From positions 1-64,000 of the forward strand of contig JAATGM010000027.1 in NCBI GenBank assembly GCA_015654675.1: 64,000 nt of DNA, given 5' to 3'. Of this stretch, positions 53,075-61,583 are shown one piece after another; position 1 is the first letter of the stretch; every line of letters begins with the position of its first letter. Below the pieces are notes generated by a model. The model was not told the DNA's origin and did not search any database. It saw only the letters and a list, made by a program, of their open reading frames with translations. Both the position numbers and the translations under genes were made by a program. This stretch comes from Planctomycetota bacterium (GTDB taxonomy: Bacteria; Planctomycetota; Phycisphaerae; UBA1845; UTPLA1).

Positions 53075-53836
53075 CTACTGCGTCGTGTATCCCCCATCCG
53101 CCGCAATCACCTGCCCCGTCACGAAAGACGCCTCAGCCGAGCAAAGCCAAAGCACGCACGAAGCAATCTCTTCCGGCTTCCCGATTCGTCCGATCGGATG
53201 CGACGCCATGATCCGTTGCCGAATCTCGTCGGAAAGCGAATCGACAAATCGGCTGAACATCGGCGTAGCAACCGCGCCCGGAGCAATCGCGTTGATGCGA
53301 ATATTCTTCCGCGCGCAGTCCAGCGCCCCGGTCCGCGTCAGCCCCACCACCGCATGCTTGCTCGCGACATACAGCGCCTGCCCCTGAAACCCAATCAACC
53401 CCGCAATCGAACTGTTATTGACGATCGCCCCGCCGCCGCTCGCCAGCATCGCCGGAATCTCATGCTTCATGCACAAGAAAAGCCCGCGAACGTTCACATC
53501 GAGAACGCGAGCAAACTCCTCATCGCTCTGATTCGCAAGAAGTGCGCTGCTCCCCTCCAGCCCGGCATTATTAAAAGCAACATCCAGCCGGCCAAACCGC
53601 TTCACCGTCTCAGCCACAAGCGCTTCAACGTCCGCAGCCCGCGCCACATCACATCGAACAAAGATCGCCTCCCCACCCGCCTCCGCTGCCAGCCGAACCG
53701 TCTCCTCCCCCTCTTCGGCCCGCCGCCCGGAAACAACCACGCGAGCACCCTCGCGCGCAAATCCAACGGCTGTCGCCCGCCCAATCCCCGATGTCCCCCC
53801 CGTGACGACGGCCACCTTGCCGTCAAACCGCCTCAC
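53075..53836 (-). CDS. Short-chain dehydrogenase/reductase
   Basis: A 253-residue classical SDR. Cofactor motif TGGTSGIG (12-19), NNAG (88-91), catalytic Ser in 'IVNNSSIAGLIG', and YVASK with the catalytic Tyr and Lys ('LYVASKHAVVGL'). The C-terminus 'FVTGQVIAADGGYTTQ' is typical of the 3-oxoacyl-ACP reductase/glucose dehydrogenase-like group. The residue after the second strand ('VVSGRRAEEG') favours NADP(H). It overlaps the CoA-binding gene by four bases and converges on the BMC operon eight bases away. A redox role for the BMC is conceivable but unproven. Confidence 0.88.
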   Translation of the reverse strand: MRRFDGKVAVVTGGTSGIGRATAVGFAREGARVVVSGRRAEEGEETVRLAAEAGGEAIFVRCDVARAADVEALVAETVKRFGRLDVAFNNAGLEGSSALLANQSDEEFARVLDVNVRGLFLCMKHEIPAMLASGGGAIVNNSSIAGLIGFQGQALYVASKHAVVGLTRTGALDCARKNIRINAIAPGAVATPMFSRFVDSLSDEIRQRIMASHPIGRIGKPEEIASCVLWLCSAEASFVTGQVIAADGGYTTQ

Positions 53837-54201
53837 GGCCGCTCACCGATCTCAACAATGCTGCAGGCCACGATCGGCTCAAGCCCCAACTCGCGCGCCG
53901 CGTCCAACAACTCATCGCTCTCCGCGCCCGGATTGACGAAGAATTCGTCAACCCCCTTCGCCGCGATATCCGCCAGCACCGCCATCCCCACCGTCGGCGG
54001 AAGATAAATCGTCGCCCGATTCACCATCCCCGGAATGTCCTTGATCGAGGCATACGTCTTCAACCCCTCGATCGGCCCCGGCTTCGGCGTCACCGGATAC
54101 ACGGTCCAACCCTGCCGCAGATAGGCCCGCACGGCCTTGTTCCCATATTTGGACGGATCGTTCGATGCCCCGATCACCGCCACTGTGCCGGGCGCCGTCA
54201 T
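53833..54201 (-). CDS. CoA-binding domain protein (YccU-like)
   Basis: A 122-residue single-domain protein of the CoA_binding_2 family (Rossmann fold). It opens 'TVAVIGASNDPSKYGNKAVRAYLRQGWTVYPV' and contains 'PPTVGMAVLADIAAKGVDEFFVNPGAESDEL', the two hallmark segments. The fold is that of the CoA-binding half of succinyl-CoA synthetase; stand-alone members bind CoA or related ligands, with no established reaction. It overlaps both neighbours by four bases (ATGA), so the three genes form a tightly coupled operon. Confidence 0.88.
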   Translation of the reverse strand: MTAPGTVAVIGASNDPSKYGNKAVRAYLRQGWTVYPVTPKPGPIEGLKTYASIKDIPGMVNRATIYLPPTVGMAVLADIAAKGVDEFFVNPGAESDELLDAARELGLEPIVACSIVEIGERP

Positions 54202-55505
54202 TCGTTCTCCGATTCGTCGTCGCCCGAATCGTCACCGTCCGTTGCGCCAGGTTTCACCTTGGTCGCTTGTTCGTCCTCGTCATCATCATCTTCCGATGAC
54301 TTCTTCTTCTTTTTCTTCTTCTTCCCAAACTTGTTGACGTCCTTCGCCGTCAATTCCTCGTACCGCTCTTTGGTCAGGTGTTTGAGGCCTTTGGCATCCG
54401 GGTCATAACCCAGATCGATCAGACCTTCGCGCTCGTCGGGATTCTTCTTGTTCTTCGGAAGATTGGATTTAATCCAGGCCATCCATTGATCTTCCATCTT
54501 CTTCTGCTCCGGGGCTGGAAACTCCGACTGCCACGCCAGCGTCTTGACGCCCCTTCGGCCCACGCGATGGTCGGCCCCGACACGCTTCGAAAGTCCATAG
54601 ATCGTGCGGAACGCCTTTGCCCCGTCGCGCCCCTGGTTCAACATGAATGCCGCCAGCGACCACGCCTGGCAATAATTCAGCGCGCCCTGTTGGTTGGTCA
54701 TGTCAGCATGCCACGACGCAGGATCGATGCCCCACACGTACGAAAATGGCTGAAATTCCGGCGTGTCCCAAAGACGTCGGATGACCGGGGCGTAGCGCCC
54801 GCGCGTGGGAATGAGTTTGAGATTCTCCTCGACCGACTTGTCGAAATCCCAATATTCAAAACACGACGCCTGTCCTTCATTGAACCAGCGCGGCGAGTCG
54901 ACGAAAAACCCAAGCCGCATCTGTAGTTCCATGTGCGCCGCTTCGTGCTTGAGCGTCCCCTTCTCCCACTTGTCGAACTTCTCCTCGCCGCTGGTGAACA
55001 TCTCCAGCCGATAGTGCCGCGACTTCCAGTTCGGCGGCCGGTCCGTGAAAATCCACTGCGCAAAATGTCCGCCCGAGCCCGCATTCCCGCCATGCCGGAG
55101 ATAGGTCTCCCGATTCGCGTAAACCAAGACCTCGATCCATTCCTTCGGCGATCCCGGAGGCAACCCCAGTGTCTTGTACGCAGTCCCGTACTCGCGGTGC
55201 AGCATCTGCATGAACAGTGCCGTATCAGCCGTAAACTCCGGGCTGATGTCAGTCCGCACAATGAACGGCTGCGCCTCGAGCGTGAAGAATCCGTCCTTGT
55301 CCTTCTCCGCCCGCTTGATCATCAGATCGCGGCGCTTGTCGTACTTCTCATCCGACTCAGTCGGAAGCTGGCCGTTCTTGCGTTTACCGGTGGATTTCGC
55401 CTGGTCCGCGGCCTTCGGCTTCGCGCCCGGGTCGCCCAATAACGGTGCGGCCAACCCGAGCACCCCAACCACCGCAAACAGCCCCCAGACGCGACCCGAG
55501 ATCAT
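54198..55505 (-). CDS. Secreted HExxH-type protein (DUF1570-like, putative metallopeptidase)
   Basis: A 435-residue protein starting at ATG 55505 (GGGAGG seven bases upstream). An N-terminal signal segment (about 1-24) is followed by a basic stretch. HEAAH (H187-E188-x-x-H191) with E210 in WFNEGQAS, 19 residues after the second His, is the classical gluzincin zinc-binding arrangement. This DUF1570-type layout is common in planctomycetes. A helical region follows, and the C-terminus is extremely charged: a run of Lys at about 383-390, then Asp/Glu-rich to the end. The substrate is unknown. It heads the operon with the CoA-binding and SDR genes. Confidence 0.75.
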   Translation of the reverse strand: MISGRVWGLFAVVGVLGLAAPLLGDPGAKPKAADQAKSTGKRKNGQLPTESDEKYDKRRDLMIKRAEKDKDGFFTLEAQPFIVRTDISPEFTADTALFMQMLHREYGTAYKTLGLPPGSPKEWIEVLVYANRETYLRHGGNAGSGGHFAQWIFTDRPPNWKSRHYRLEMFTSGEEKFDKWEKGTLKHEAAHMELQMRLGFFVDSPRWFNEGQASCFEYWDFDKSVEENLKLIPTRGRYAPVIRRLWDTPEFQPFSYVWGIDPASWHADMTNQQGALNYCQAWSLAAFMLNQGRDGAKAFRTIYGLSKRVGADHRVGRRGVKTLAWQSEFPAPEQKKMEDQWMAWIKSNLPKNKKNPDEREGLIDLGYDPDAKGLKHLTKERYEELTAKDVNKFGKKKKKKKKSSEDDDDEDEQATKVKPGATDGDDSGDDESENE

Positions 55506-55603
55506 GTGCAATCCTCCCACGAGTTATCCGACGATCCCTTCATGCTATCACTTTACCAGCAACTTGATAAGCATTCTCAAATCGAGCCGGTCCGCCCTAC
55601 CGC

Positions 55604-55609
55604 TATACT
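55604..55609 (+). promoter_or_regulatory. TATACT -10 element, possibly leaderless sigma-factor mRNA
   Basis: TATACT ends only five bases before the first ATG (55614) and eight before the second (55617), so a transcript starting at the usual distance would begin at the start codon. No good -35 hexamer and no Shine-Dalgarno site are seen. The call rests on position alone. Confidence 0.35.
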
Positions 55610-55613
55610 GAAC

Positions 55614-56216
55614 ATGATGTCCGATCGATCACTGACCGGACCCCCTTCCCCGGGTGGCCACGAACTAACCCAGCTTCTCCAGCAGGCAGCCGCCGGCGAC
55701 GCTACCGCCGCCGACCAGCTCCTCCCCCTCATCTACGAAAACCTACGCATGATCGCCCAGCAGCGCATGGCCGGCGAACGCCGCGGACATACGCTCCAGG
55801 CCACCGCCCTTGTCCACGAGGCCTACTTGCGACTCATTGGCGATGGCTCGCCCCCCTGGGCCAACCGCGCCCACTTCTTTCACGCCGCCGCCCAGGCCAT
55901 GCGCCGAATCCTCATCGAACACGCCCGCGCCCGCGGCCGGCAGAAACGCGGCGGCGAATACCAGCGCCGCCCGATTGAACGCATCGACCTCGCCATCGAC
56001 GAGGACCCGGACGACATACTGGCCCTCGACGCCGCCATTTGTCGCTTGGAAGAAAAGGACGAACGGGCCGCTCGTATCGTCAAGCTCCGTTTCTTCGCCG
56101 GGCTCAGCATCGAAGAAACGGCCGAAGCGACCGAACTGTCTGCCAGAACCGTCAAGCGCGAGTGGACCTACGCCCGCGCCTGGCTGTTCCAAACGCTGCG
56201 TGAACAGCAAACCTGA
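55614..56216 (+). CDS. ECF-type RNA polymerase sigma factor
   Basis: A 200-residue sigma-70-like factor of the ECF-like group (TIGR02999-like) that is abundant in planctomycetes. Region 2 contains 'LIYENLRMIAQQRMAGERRGHTLQATALVHEAYLRL' and 'NRAHFFHAAAQAMRRILIEHARARGRQKRGG'. Region 4 is 'ERAARIVKLRFFAGLSIEETAEATELSARTVKREWTYARAWL', a clear helix-turn-helix. Two adjacent ATGs (55614, 55617) are possible; the frame extends upstream to 55506 without similarity. It is followed after 37 bp by the Ser/Thr kinase gene, the frequent planctomycete pairing that suggests control by phosphorylation. Confidence 0.92.
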   Translation: MMSDRSLTGPPSPGGHELTQLLQQAAAGDATAADQLLPLIYENLRMIAQQRMAGERRGHTLQATALVHEAYLRLIGDGSPPWANRAHFFHAAAQAMRRILIEHARARGRQKRGGEYQRRPIERIDLAIDEDPDDILALDAAICRLEEKDERAARIVKLRFFAGLSIEETAEATELSARTVKREWTYARAWLFQTLREQQT

Positions 56217-56253
56217 TCGCGCCGACACGGACCGACCGGATGAACGCCGTCGC

Positions 56254-58830
56254 ATGAGCACCAAGACACCAGTCCGCGACGACCACTGGGATCGCGCCAA
56301 GCCGATCTTCGAGTCCTGCGTCGACCTCCCGCCCGAAGCTCGCGCCGTGGTGCTCGATCAATCCTGCGCCAACGACCCCGACCTCCGCGCCTACGTCGAA
56401 TTGCTCCTCGACGCCCACACGGATGCCGGCGGCTTTCTGCAAGACCCCTCAATTGATCCCAAAGTCATGATCGCCGCCGCGAGCAGCGCACCGCCCGAAA
56501 CTGATCTCGTCGGCGCGCGCATCGGCCGCTACAAGCTGCTCGAGCGCATCGGCGAAGGTGGTTTCGGCGCCGTATACATGGCCGAGCAGGACCAGCCCGT
56601 CCGCCGCCGCGTCGCCGTCAAAATCATCAAGCCCGGCATGGACTCACGCCAGGTAATCGCCCGTTTCGAAGCCGAACGCCAGGCGATCGCCATGATGGAC
56701 CACCCCAACATCGCCCGCGTCTTCGATGCCGGCGAAACCCCGGCCGGTCGCCCCTACTTCGTCATGGAACTCGTCCGCGGCGAACCGATTACCACCTACT
56801 GCGACACCAATCGCCTCAGCCCGCGCGAACGAATCGAGCTGCTCATCCCGGTCTGCCTCGCCGTGCAACACGCCCACCAAAAAGGTGTCATCCATCGCGA
56901 TATCAAACCCGCCAACGTTCTCATCGCCCTCCACGACGAAAAGCCCGTCCCGAAAATCATCGATTTCGGAATCGCCAAGGCGATGGACCAGCCCCTCACT
57001 GACCGCACCCTCTTCACCGAATTCCGCCAGTTCATCGGAACGCCCGCCTACATGAGCCCTGAGCAAGCCGGCCGCTCTGCCCTCGATATCGACACCCGTA
57101 GCGACGTCTACTCGCTCGGAGTTCTACTTTATGAGCTCCTCACCGGAACCACGCCCTTCGATGCCCGTACTCTCAACCAGTCGGCCCTCGACGAAGTCCA
57201 GCGCCTGATCCGCGAAGTCGAGCCGCCGCGCCCGTCTACCCGACTCGGAACCCTCTCACGCCAATCCTCCGGCCAACAGCGTCCCAACGACACCGACCTC
57301 GGCAACATTGCCCGCGCCCGCCGCACCGATCCGCAGTCACTCCGCCGCTCACTCACCGGCGAGCTCGACTGGATCACCATGAAGTGCCTCGAAAAAGACC
57401 GCACCCGCCGCTACGACTCCGTCGGCGACCTCGCCCGCGACCTCGAACGCTATCGCAACGAAGAGCCTGTTTCCGCCAGTCCGCCCAGCGCTCTCTATCG
57501 CCTCCAAAAACTCGCTCGCCGCCACCGCGCCGCGATCTTCGTGAGCGCGATCGTCTTCTCAGCCCTGCTCGGCGGCCTCGGCCTCTCATCCTTCGGATTC
57601 ATCGCCGCCAACCGCGCCCGCGCCGCCGCCGAACGAAACGCCACCCGCGCTCGCGAGTCTGCCGCCAAGGAACAGGCCGTCAACGCCTTCCTTCTTGATA
57701 TGCTCGCCTCCGCCGATCCCAAATACCGAAGCGATCGCGACGTCTCCGTCCGCGAAATCCTCAACGTCGCCGCCCACAAAATGGCCGCCGGCCAGCTCCA
57801 CGATCAACCCGAAGTCGCCGCCGCCGTCCGCACGACCATCGGCCGCGCCTTCCGCGAACTTGCCCAATACGGCCCCGCCGAGGAGCAGCTCCGCGAAGCC
57901 CTCGCCACCTACGAAAATCTACACGGCCCCAATAACCCCGACGTCGCCCGCGCCATCCAGGAAATCGCCACGCTCCAATCCGCTCGCGCCGATTATTCCG
58001 CCGCCGAAAAAACCTTCCGCCGCGCCCTCGAAATCCACCGCCGCGTCAGCCCACCTGACGACCCCGCACTCGCCGCGAATCTCAGCGACCTCGCCTCCAC
58101 ACTCACCGGCCTCGACCGCCTCGACGAAGCCGAAGTCCTCTTGAAGGAAGCTTTGCAGATCGCCCGTCTCCCGAACAACGCAAAGCAAGCCGTCCTACCC
58201 GAAGTCCTCAACAACCTCGCCTACGTCAACCACCGCCAGGGCCACGATGACCAGGCCGAAGCCCTCTACCGCGAATCACTCGTCCTCAATCGCGCCCTGC
58301 TCGGCGATACCCATCCCAACATCGCCACCAATCTCGACAACCTCGCCACCGTTCTCATGGTTCGCGGCGACCTCGACGGTTCCGAAAAGGCCTTCCGCGA
58401 AGCCCTCGCCATGCGGCGAAAACTCTTCGGAAACGACCACCCCGACGTCGGCACCTCACTTCACAATCTTTCCTACCTCCTCTGCCGCCGGAACCAATGG
58501 ACCGAAGCCGAGCCCCTGCTCCTCGAATCCCTTGCCATCTTCAAAAAAACCGTCGGCACAGCCCATCCCGATACCCTCACCGTCGCCGACAGTCTGGTCA
58601 CCGTCCTGGGCCGCCACGACCTTCCCGCCGCGGAAAAACTCCTGCTTGAGTCCTATTCCGCCGCCGAATCCAGCAAAATCGTCCCCGAAGAACGCCGCCA
58701 GGCCATCGCCTTTCGCCTGGCCCAGCTCTACACCGCCCTGAAAAACCCCGCCGAAGCCGATCGCTGGCAGGCCCGTGCCACCCCCGCCCCGGCCGCCTCC
58801 ACCCGTCCGGCAACCGCCCCCGCCAGCTAA
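56254..58830 (+). CDS. Membrane Ser/Thr protein kinase with C-terminal TPR repeats
   Basis: An 858-residue Hanks-type kinase from ATG 56254. Gly-rich loop GEGGFGAV (100-107), Lys123, catalytic HRDIKPAN (from H214) and 'IIDFGIAKAM' (DFG) are all intact. One membrane segment lies at about 428-449, then a periplasmic or outer region of about 380 residues with TPR repeats: 'ALATYENLHGPNNPDVARAIQEIATL', 'LYRESLVLNRALLGDTHPNIATNLDNLA', 'AFREALAMRRKLFGNDHPDVGTSLHNLS' and others, of the 42-residue kinesin-light-chain-like type. The N-terminal 85 residues are a small helical domain. It is coupled to the ECF gene and likely senses a signal for it. Confidence 0.93.
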   Translation: MSTKTPVRDDHWDRAKPIFESCVDLPPEARAVVLDQSCANDPDLRAYVELLLDAHTDAGGFLQDPSIDPKVMIAAASSAPPETDLVGARIGRYKLLERIGEGGFGAVYMAEQDQPVRRRVAVKIIKPGMDSRQVIARFEAERQAIAMMDHPNIARVFDAGETPAGRPYFVMELVRGEPITTYCDTNRLSPRERIELLIPVCLAVQHAHQKGVIHRDIKPANVLIALHDEKPVPKIIDFGIAKAMDQPLTDRTLFTEFRQFIGTPAYMSPEQAGRSALDIDTRSDVYSLGVLLYELLTGTTPFDARTLNQSALDEVQRLIREVEPPRPSTRLGTLSRQSSGQQRPNDTDLGNIARARRTDPQSLRRSLTGELDWITMKCLEKDRTRRYDSVGDLARDLERYRNEEPVSASPPSALYRLQKLARRHRAAIFVSAIVFSALLGGLGLSSFGFIAANRARAAAERNATRARESAAKEQAVNAFLLDMLASADPKYRSDRDVSVREILNVAAHKMAAGQLHDQPEVAAAVRTTIGRAFRELAQYGPAEEQLREALATYENLHGPNNPDVARAIQEIATLQSARADYSAAEKTFRRALEIHRRVSPPDDPALAANLSDLASTLTGLDRLDEAEVLLKEALQIARLPNNAKQAVLPEVLNNLAYVNHRQGHDDQAEALYRESLVLNRALLGDTHPNIATNLDNLATVLMVRGDLDGSEKAFREALAMRRKLFGNDHPDVGTSLHNLSYLLCRRNQWTEAEPLLLESLAIFKKTVGTAHPDTLTVADSLVTVLGRHDLPAAEKLLLESYSAAESSKIVPEERRQAIAFRLAQLYTALKNPAEADRWQARATPAPAASTRPATAPAS

Positions 58831-58946
58831 CCAGAATTCCCCCGGAAAATTAACGGCCCAAATCGCAATCCCATGTCGCATAGGGGGGACGAAGGGCTGA
58901 ATCGCACATCTCCGCCCGGCCAGGGGAGCTAACTGGAGGAAGAGAA

Positions 58947-61583
58947 ATGCCCGCATCGCAAATCCGTATTGCCCGCGCCCCGCGCGCTTCGCGCCCAATC
59001 CTGTTCGCCTGCCTGCTTATTGCCACCACAACCGCCAACGCCGCATCCGTCGGCTGGGACGGGGCCTGTGGCACCGGTATCTGGTTTTCATGCTGCAACG
59101 CCGGACCGGCCTTCGACACGAACTGGACCAAGGGCACCGACACCACGTGCACCGTTTCGCTGTTTCCCCAGCCGGCCGATGACGTGGACGTGGGCGCCAA
59201 CGCGGTAATCCTCGACTGCTGCGGCACCTCAATCGTGAACAGCTTCCTCAGCAATGGCAGCTTCACCATCGCCGGCGGACAGGAACTGCGCGTCGCAACA
59301 ACCGGCACCTACAACGGCCCGCTCTCGATCACCCACGGCGGCCCCGGCGGCGGCACGCACGCCGTCAACGGCGGCCTCTCGATCAGCGGAAGTGGAATGA
59401 CGCTTTACCCGTCGGCTACCGTGAACTTGAATAGCAACACCGTATGGACCGGCTCGAACTCGATCAACCTCGACGCCGACACGACGCTCAATATCCAGCC
59501 CGGCCGGCTCTTCGACGCCCAGAGTGATTCGGTCATCAGCGGACAGAACGTAACTGCGGGCTTTCGCATGGTGAACGTACTCGGCACATTCCGAAAATCC
59601 GCCGGCACGGGCGTCACCGCATCCGCCAACGCCGGCGCACAGTTCAACAATCTCGGCACGGTCGACATTCAGACCGGCACGTTCCGACAGCTCAGCGATG
59701 GAACGCACAGCGGAAATTTCAATCTCGCCACCGGAACCACGATGGAGATCTTCAACGGCGTAAACGTCTGCCAGGCCGGCACGACTTTCACGGGCGGCGG
59801 ATCGGTGCACCTTGATTCATTCGCGACCGTTCGCGTTCCGCTCGCCGCGACCGTCACCATGCCGCGATTCAATCAGTCGGGCGCTACCCGCGATGGCGAT
59901 GGAACGCTCAACGTCTCCGTCCAGCACGACTGGAGTGGCGGGTCCCTCAGCGGCCCGGGCAAAACCGTCCTGCTGGCCGGCGCGGCCATGAACATCACCA
60001 GCCAGTTCCAGAAAATCCTCGCCGCAGATCACACGCTCGACATCTTCGGAACGGCCACATGGAGCGGAACCGGCACCATTCACGTCGGCGGCGGCGGCAC
60101 AATCCATATCCAGTCGGGCGGCGTCCTCGAAGCCCAAAGCGACACAAACGTTGACGGAAACGGTGCGGCGGTGAACCGGCGCGTCATGAACGACGGAACC
60201 TTCCGCAAGACCGCCGGCGCCGGCAGCACGCGAATCGTCATCGGCGCGAAATTCAACAACAACGCCCTCGTCGACATCCAGAGCGGAACGCTCGAGTTCT
60301 ACGCCGTCGAATCTCAGGCAGGCATGTTCAAGACCACAACCGGCGCCGCCGTCGCCGTCTTCGGCACCGAAACCCTTAATGCGGGAACCAGCATCGTCGG
60401 AACGGGCGATTTCATCGTGAACGGCGGTACTATCACGATCCCTGCGGCCGTCACCGTCCCGGCCACCAACGTCAGTCTCACCAACCTCGGCGGCATTCTC
60501 GGCGCGGGAACGCTCACCATCTCGAACAAGCTCAACCAGTTCAGCCAGAGCTACATGAACGGCCCGGGAACGACACAAATTCTCGCTACCGGAACGCTCG
60601 CGATGGGCACCCCGACGTCGTTTACGATCGACGCCGCCCGCGTCGTCAACGCCGGAGGCCTGACCACCTGGGACGACGCCTCCCAGATCTTCATGCAGGG
60701 CAGCTCGACGTTTAACAACTTGTCCGGCGCGACCTTTAATGCCCGCGGCAACGGCTTCTTCAATATCCAGAACGGATCGGCGTTCAGCAACGCCGGAACC
60801 TTCCGCCGAACCACGTCGGCCGGCACCTGCTCCGTCTATGGCCCCTTTGCGAACACCGGAAGAGTCGACATCGCCTCCGGCACGCTTGAGTTCAATTCGC
60901 AATTCTCGCAAACCACCGGCGAAACGCTCCTCAACGGCGGAACGCTGAGCTGCGCATCAGGCCAGACACTCACCTACGCCGGCGGAACCATCCACGGCAA
61001 CGGCAACATCAACGTCAACCTCCTCGACAACACCGGCGCCGTCATGTCGCCCGGCTTATCCGCTGGCACGATCAACATCACCGCGAACCCGAGCGGCTGG
61101 TATTCCCAGGGCCCCGGCGGCACGCTCCAAATCGAGCTCGGCGGCCTCACGCCCGGCACGCAATATGACGTCCTCAACGTGGCCGGAAATGCCCTGCTCG
61201 ACGGCAAGCTGGTCGTAAAGACAATCGGGGGCTTCCTCCCCGCCAACGGACAGACCTTCACCATCCTCAACTGCGCAGCCCGCAGCGGCGCATTCGCCAG
61301 TCTCAGTGTCGTCGGCTTCCCGCCCGGCCTGACCGCGACGGTTACCTACAACCCCACCTCAGTCGTTTTGAATGTAGTCCCCGGCATCCCAGCCGATGGC
61401 GACATGAACTGTGACGGCAAGACCAACGGTGCCGACATACAGCCCTTCGTCACCGCTCTGCTAAACCCGGCGCTCTATGCGATCCGATACGCCCCCTGCG
61501 ACGCCCGGCACGGCGACTTCAACAATACCGGCGCAGTCGACGCAGCCGACATCGCACCGTTCCAGTTTTTGTTGCTGAATTAA
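58947..61583 (+). CDS. Secreted beta-repeat protein with dockerin-like C-terminus
   Basis: An 878-residue protein with a good start (GGAGGAAGAG before the ATG) and a signal peptide ending near 'TTTANAASVG'. Most of the chain is Gly/Thr/Asn-rich, as in autotransporter-like beta helices. At least three repeats of about 200 residues start at 'GTFRKSAGTGVTASANAGAQ', 'GTFRKTAGAGSTRIVIGAKF' and 'GTFRRTTSAGTCSVYGPF', each followed by a VDI-(Q/A)-(T/S)-GT block. The last 70 residues are dockerin-like: 'GDMNCDGKTNGADIQPF' and 'GDFNNTGAVDAADIAPFQ', two calcium-loop motifs. No PEP-CTERM tail. Likely a cell-surface or extracellular structural protein. Confidence 0.8.
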   Translation: MPASQIRIARAPRASRPILFACLLIATTTANAASVGWDGACGTGIWFSCCNAGPAFDTNWTKGTDTTCTVSLFPQPADDVDVGANAVILDCCGTSIVNSFLSNGSFTIAGGQELRVATTGTYNGPLSITHGGPGGGTHAVNGGLSISGSGMTLYPSATVNLNSNTVWTGSNSINLDADTTLNIQPGRLFDAQSDSVISGQNVTAGFRMVNVLGTFRKSAGTGVTASANAGAQFNNLGTVDIQTGTFRQLSDGTHSGNFNLATGTTMEIFNGVNVCQAGTTFTGGGSVHLDSFATVRVPLAATVTMPRFNQSGATRDGDGTLNVSVQHDWSGGSLSGPGKTVLLAGAAMNITSQFQKILAADHTLDIFGTATWSGTGTIHVGGGGTIHIQSGGVLEAQSDTNVDGNGAAVNRRVMNDGTFRKTAGAGSTRIVIGAKFNNNALVDIQSGTLEFYAVESQAGMFKTTTGAAVAVFGTETLNAGTSIVGTGDFIVNGGTITIPAAVTVPATNVSLTNLGGILGAGTLTISNKLNQFSQSYMNGPGTTQILATGTLAMGTPTSFTIDAARVVNAGGLTTWDDASQIFMQGSSTFNNLSGATFNARGNGFFNIQNGSAFSNAGTFRRTTSAGTCSVYGPFANTGRVDIASGTLEFNSQFSQTTGETLLNGGTLSCASGQTLTYAGGTIHGNGNINVNLLDNTGAVMSPGLSAGTINITANPSGWYSQGPGGTLQIELGGLTPGTQYDVLNVAGNALLDGKLVVKTIGGFLPANGQTFTILNCAARSGAFASLSVVGFPPGLTATVTYNPTSVVLNVVPGIPADGDMNCDGKTNGADIQPFVTALLNPALYAIRYAPCDARHGDFNNTGAVDAADIAPFQFLLLN

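Noticed and set aside
58947-61583. PEP-CTERM sorting signal on the secreted repeat protein
   Set aside because: The C-terminus is a dockerin-like calcium module, without a PEP motif, hydrophobic helix or basic tail.
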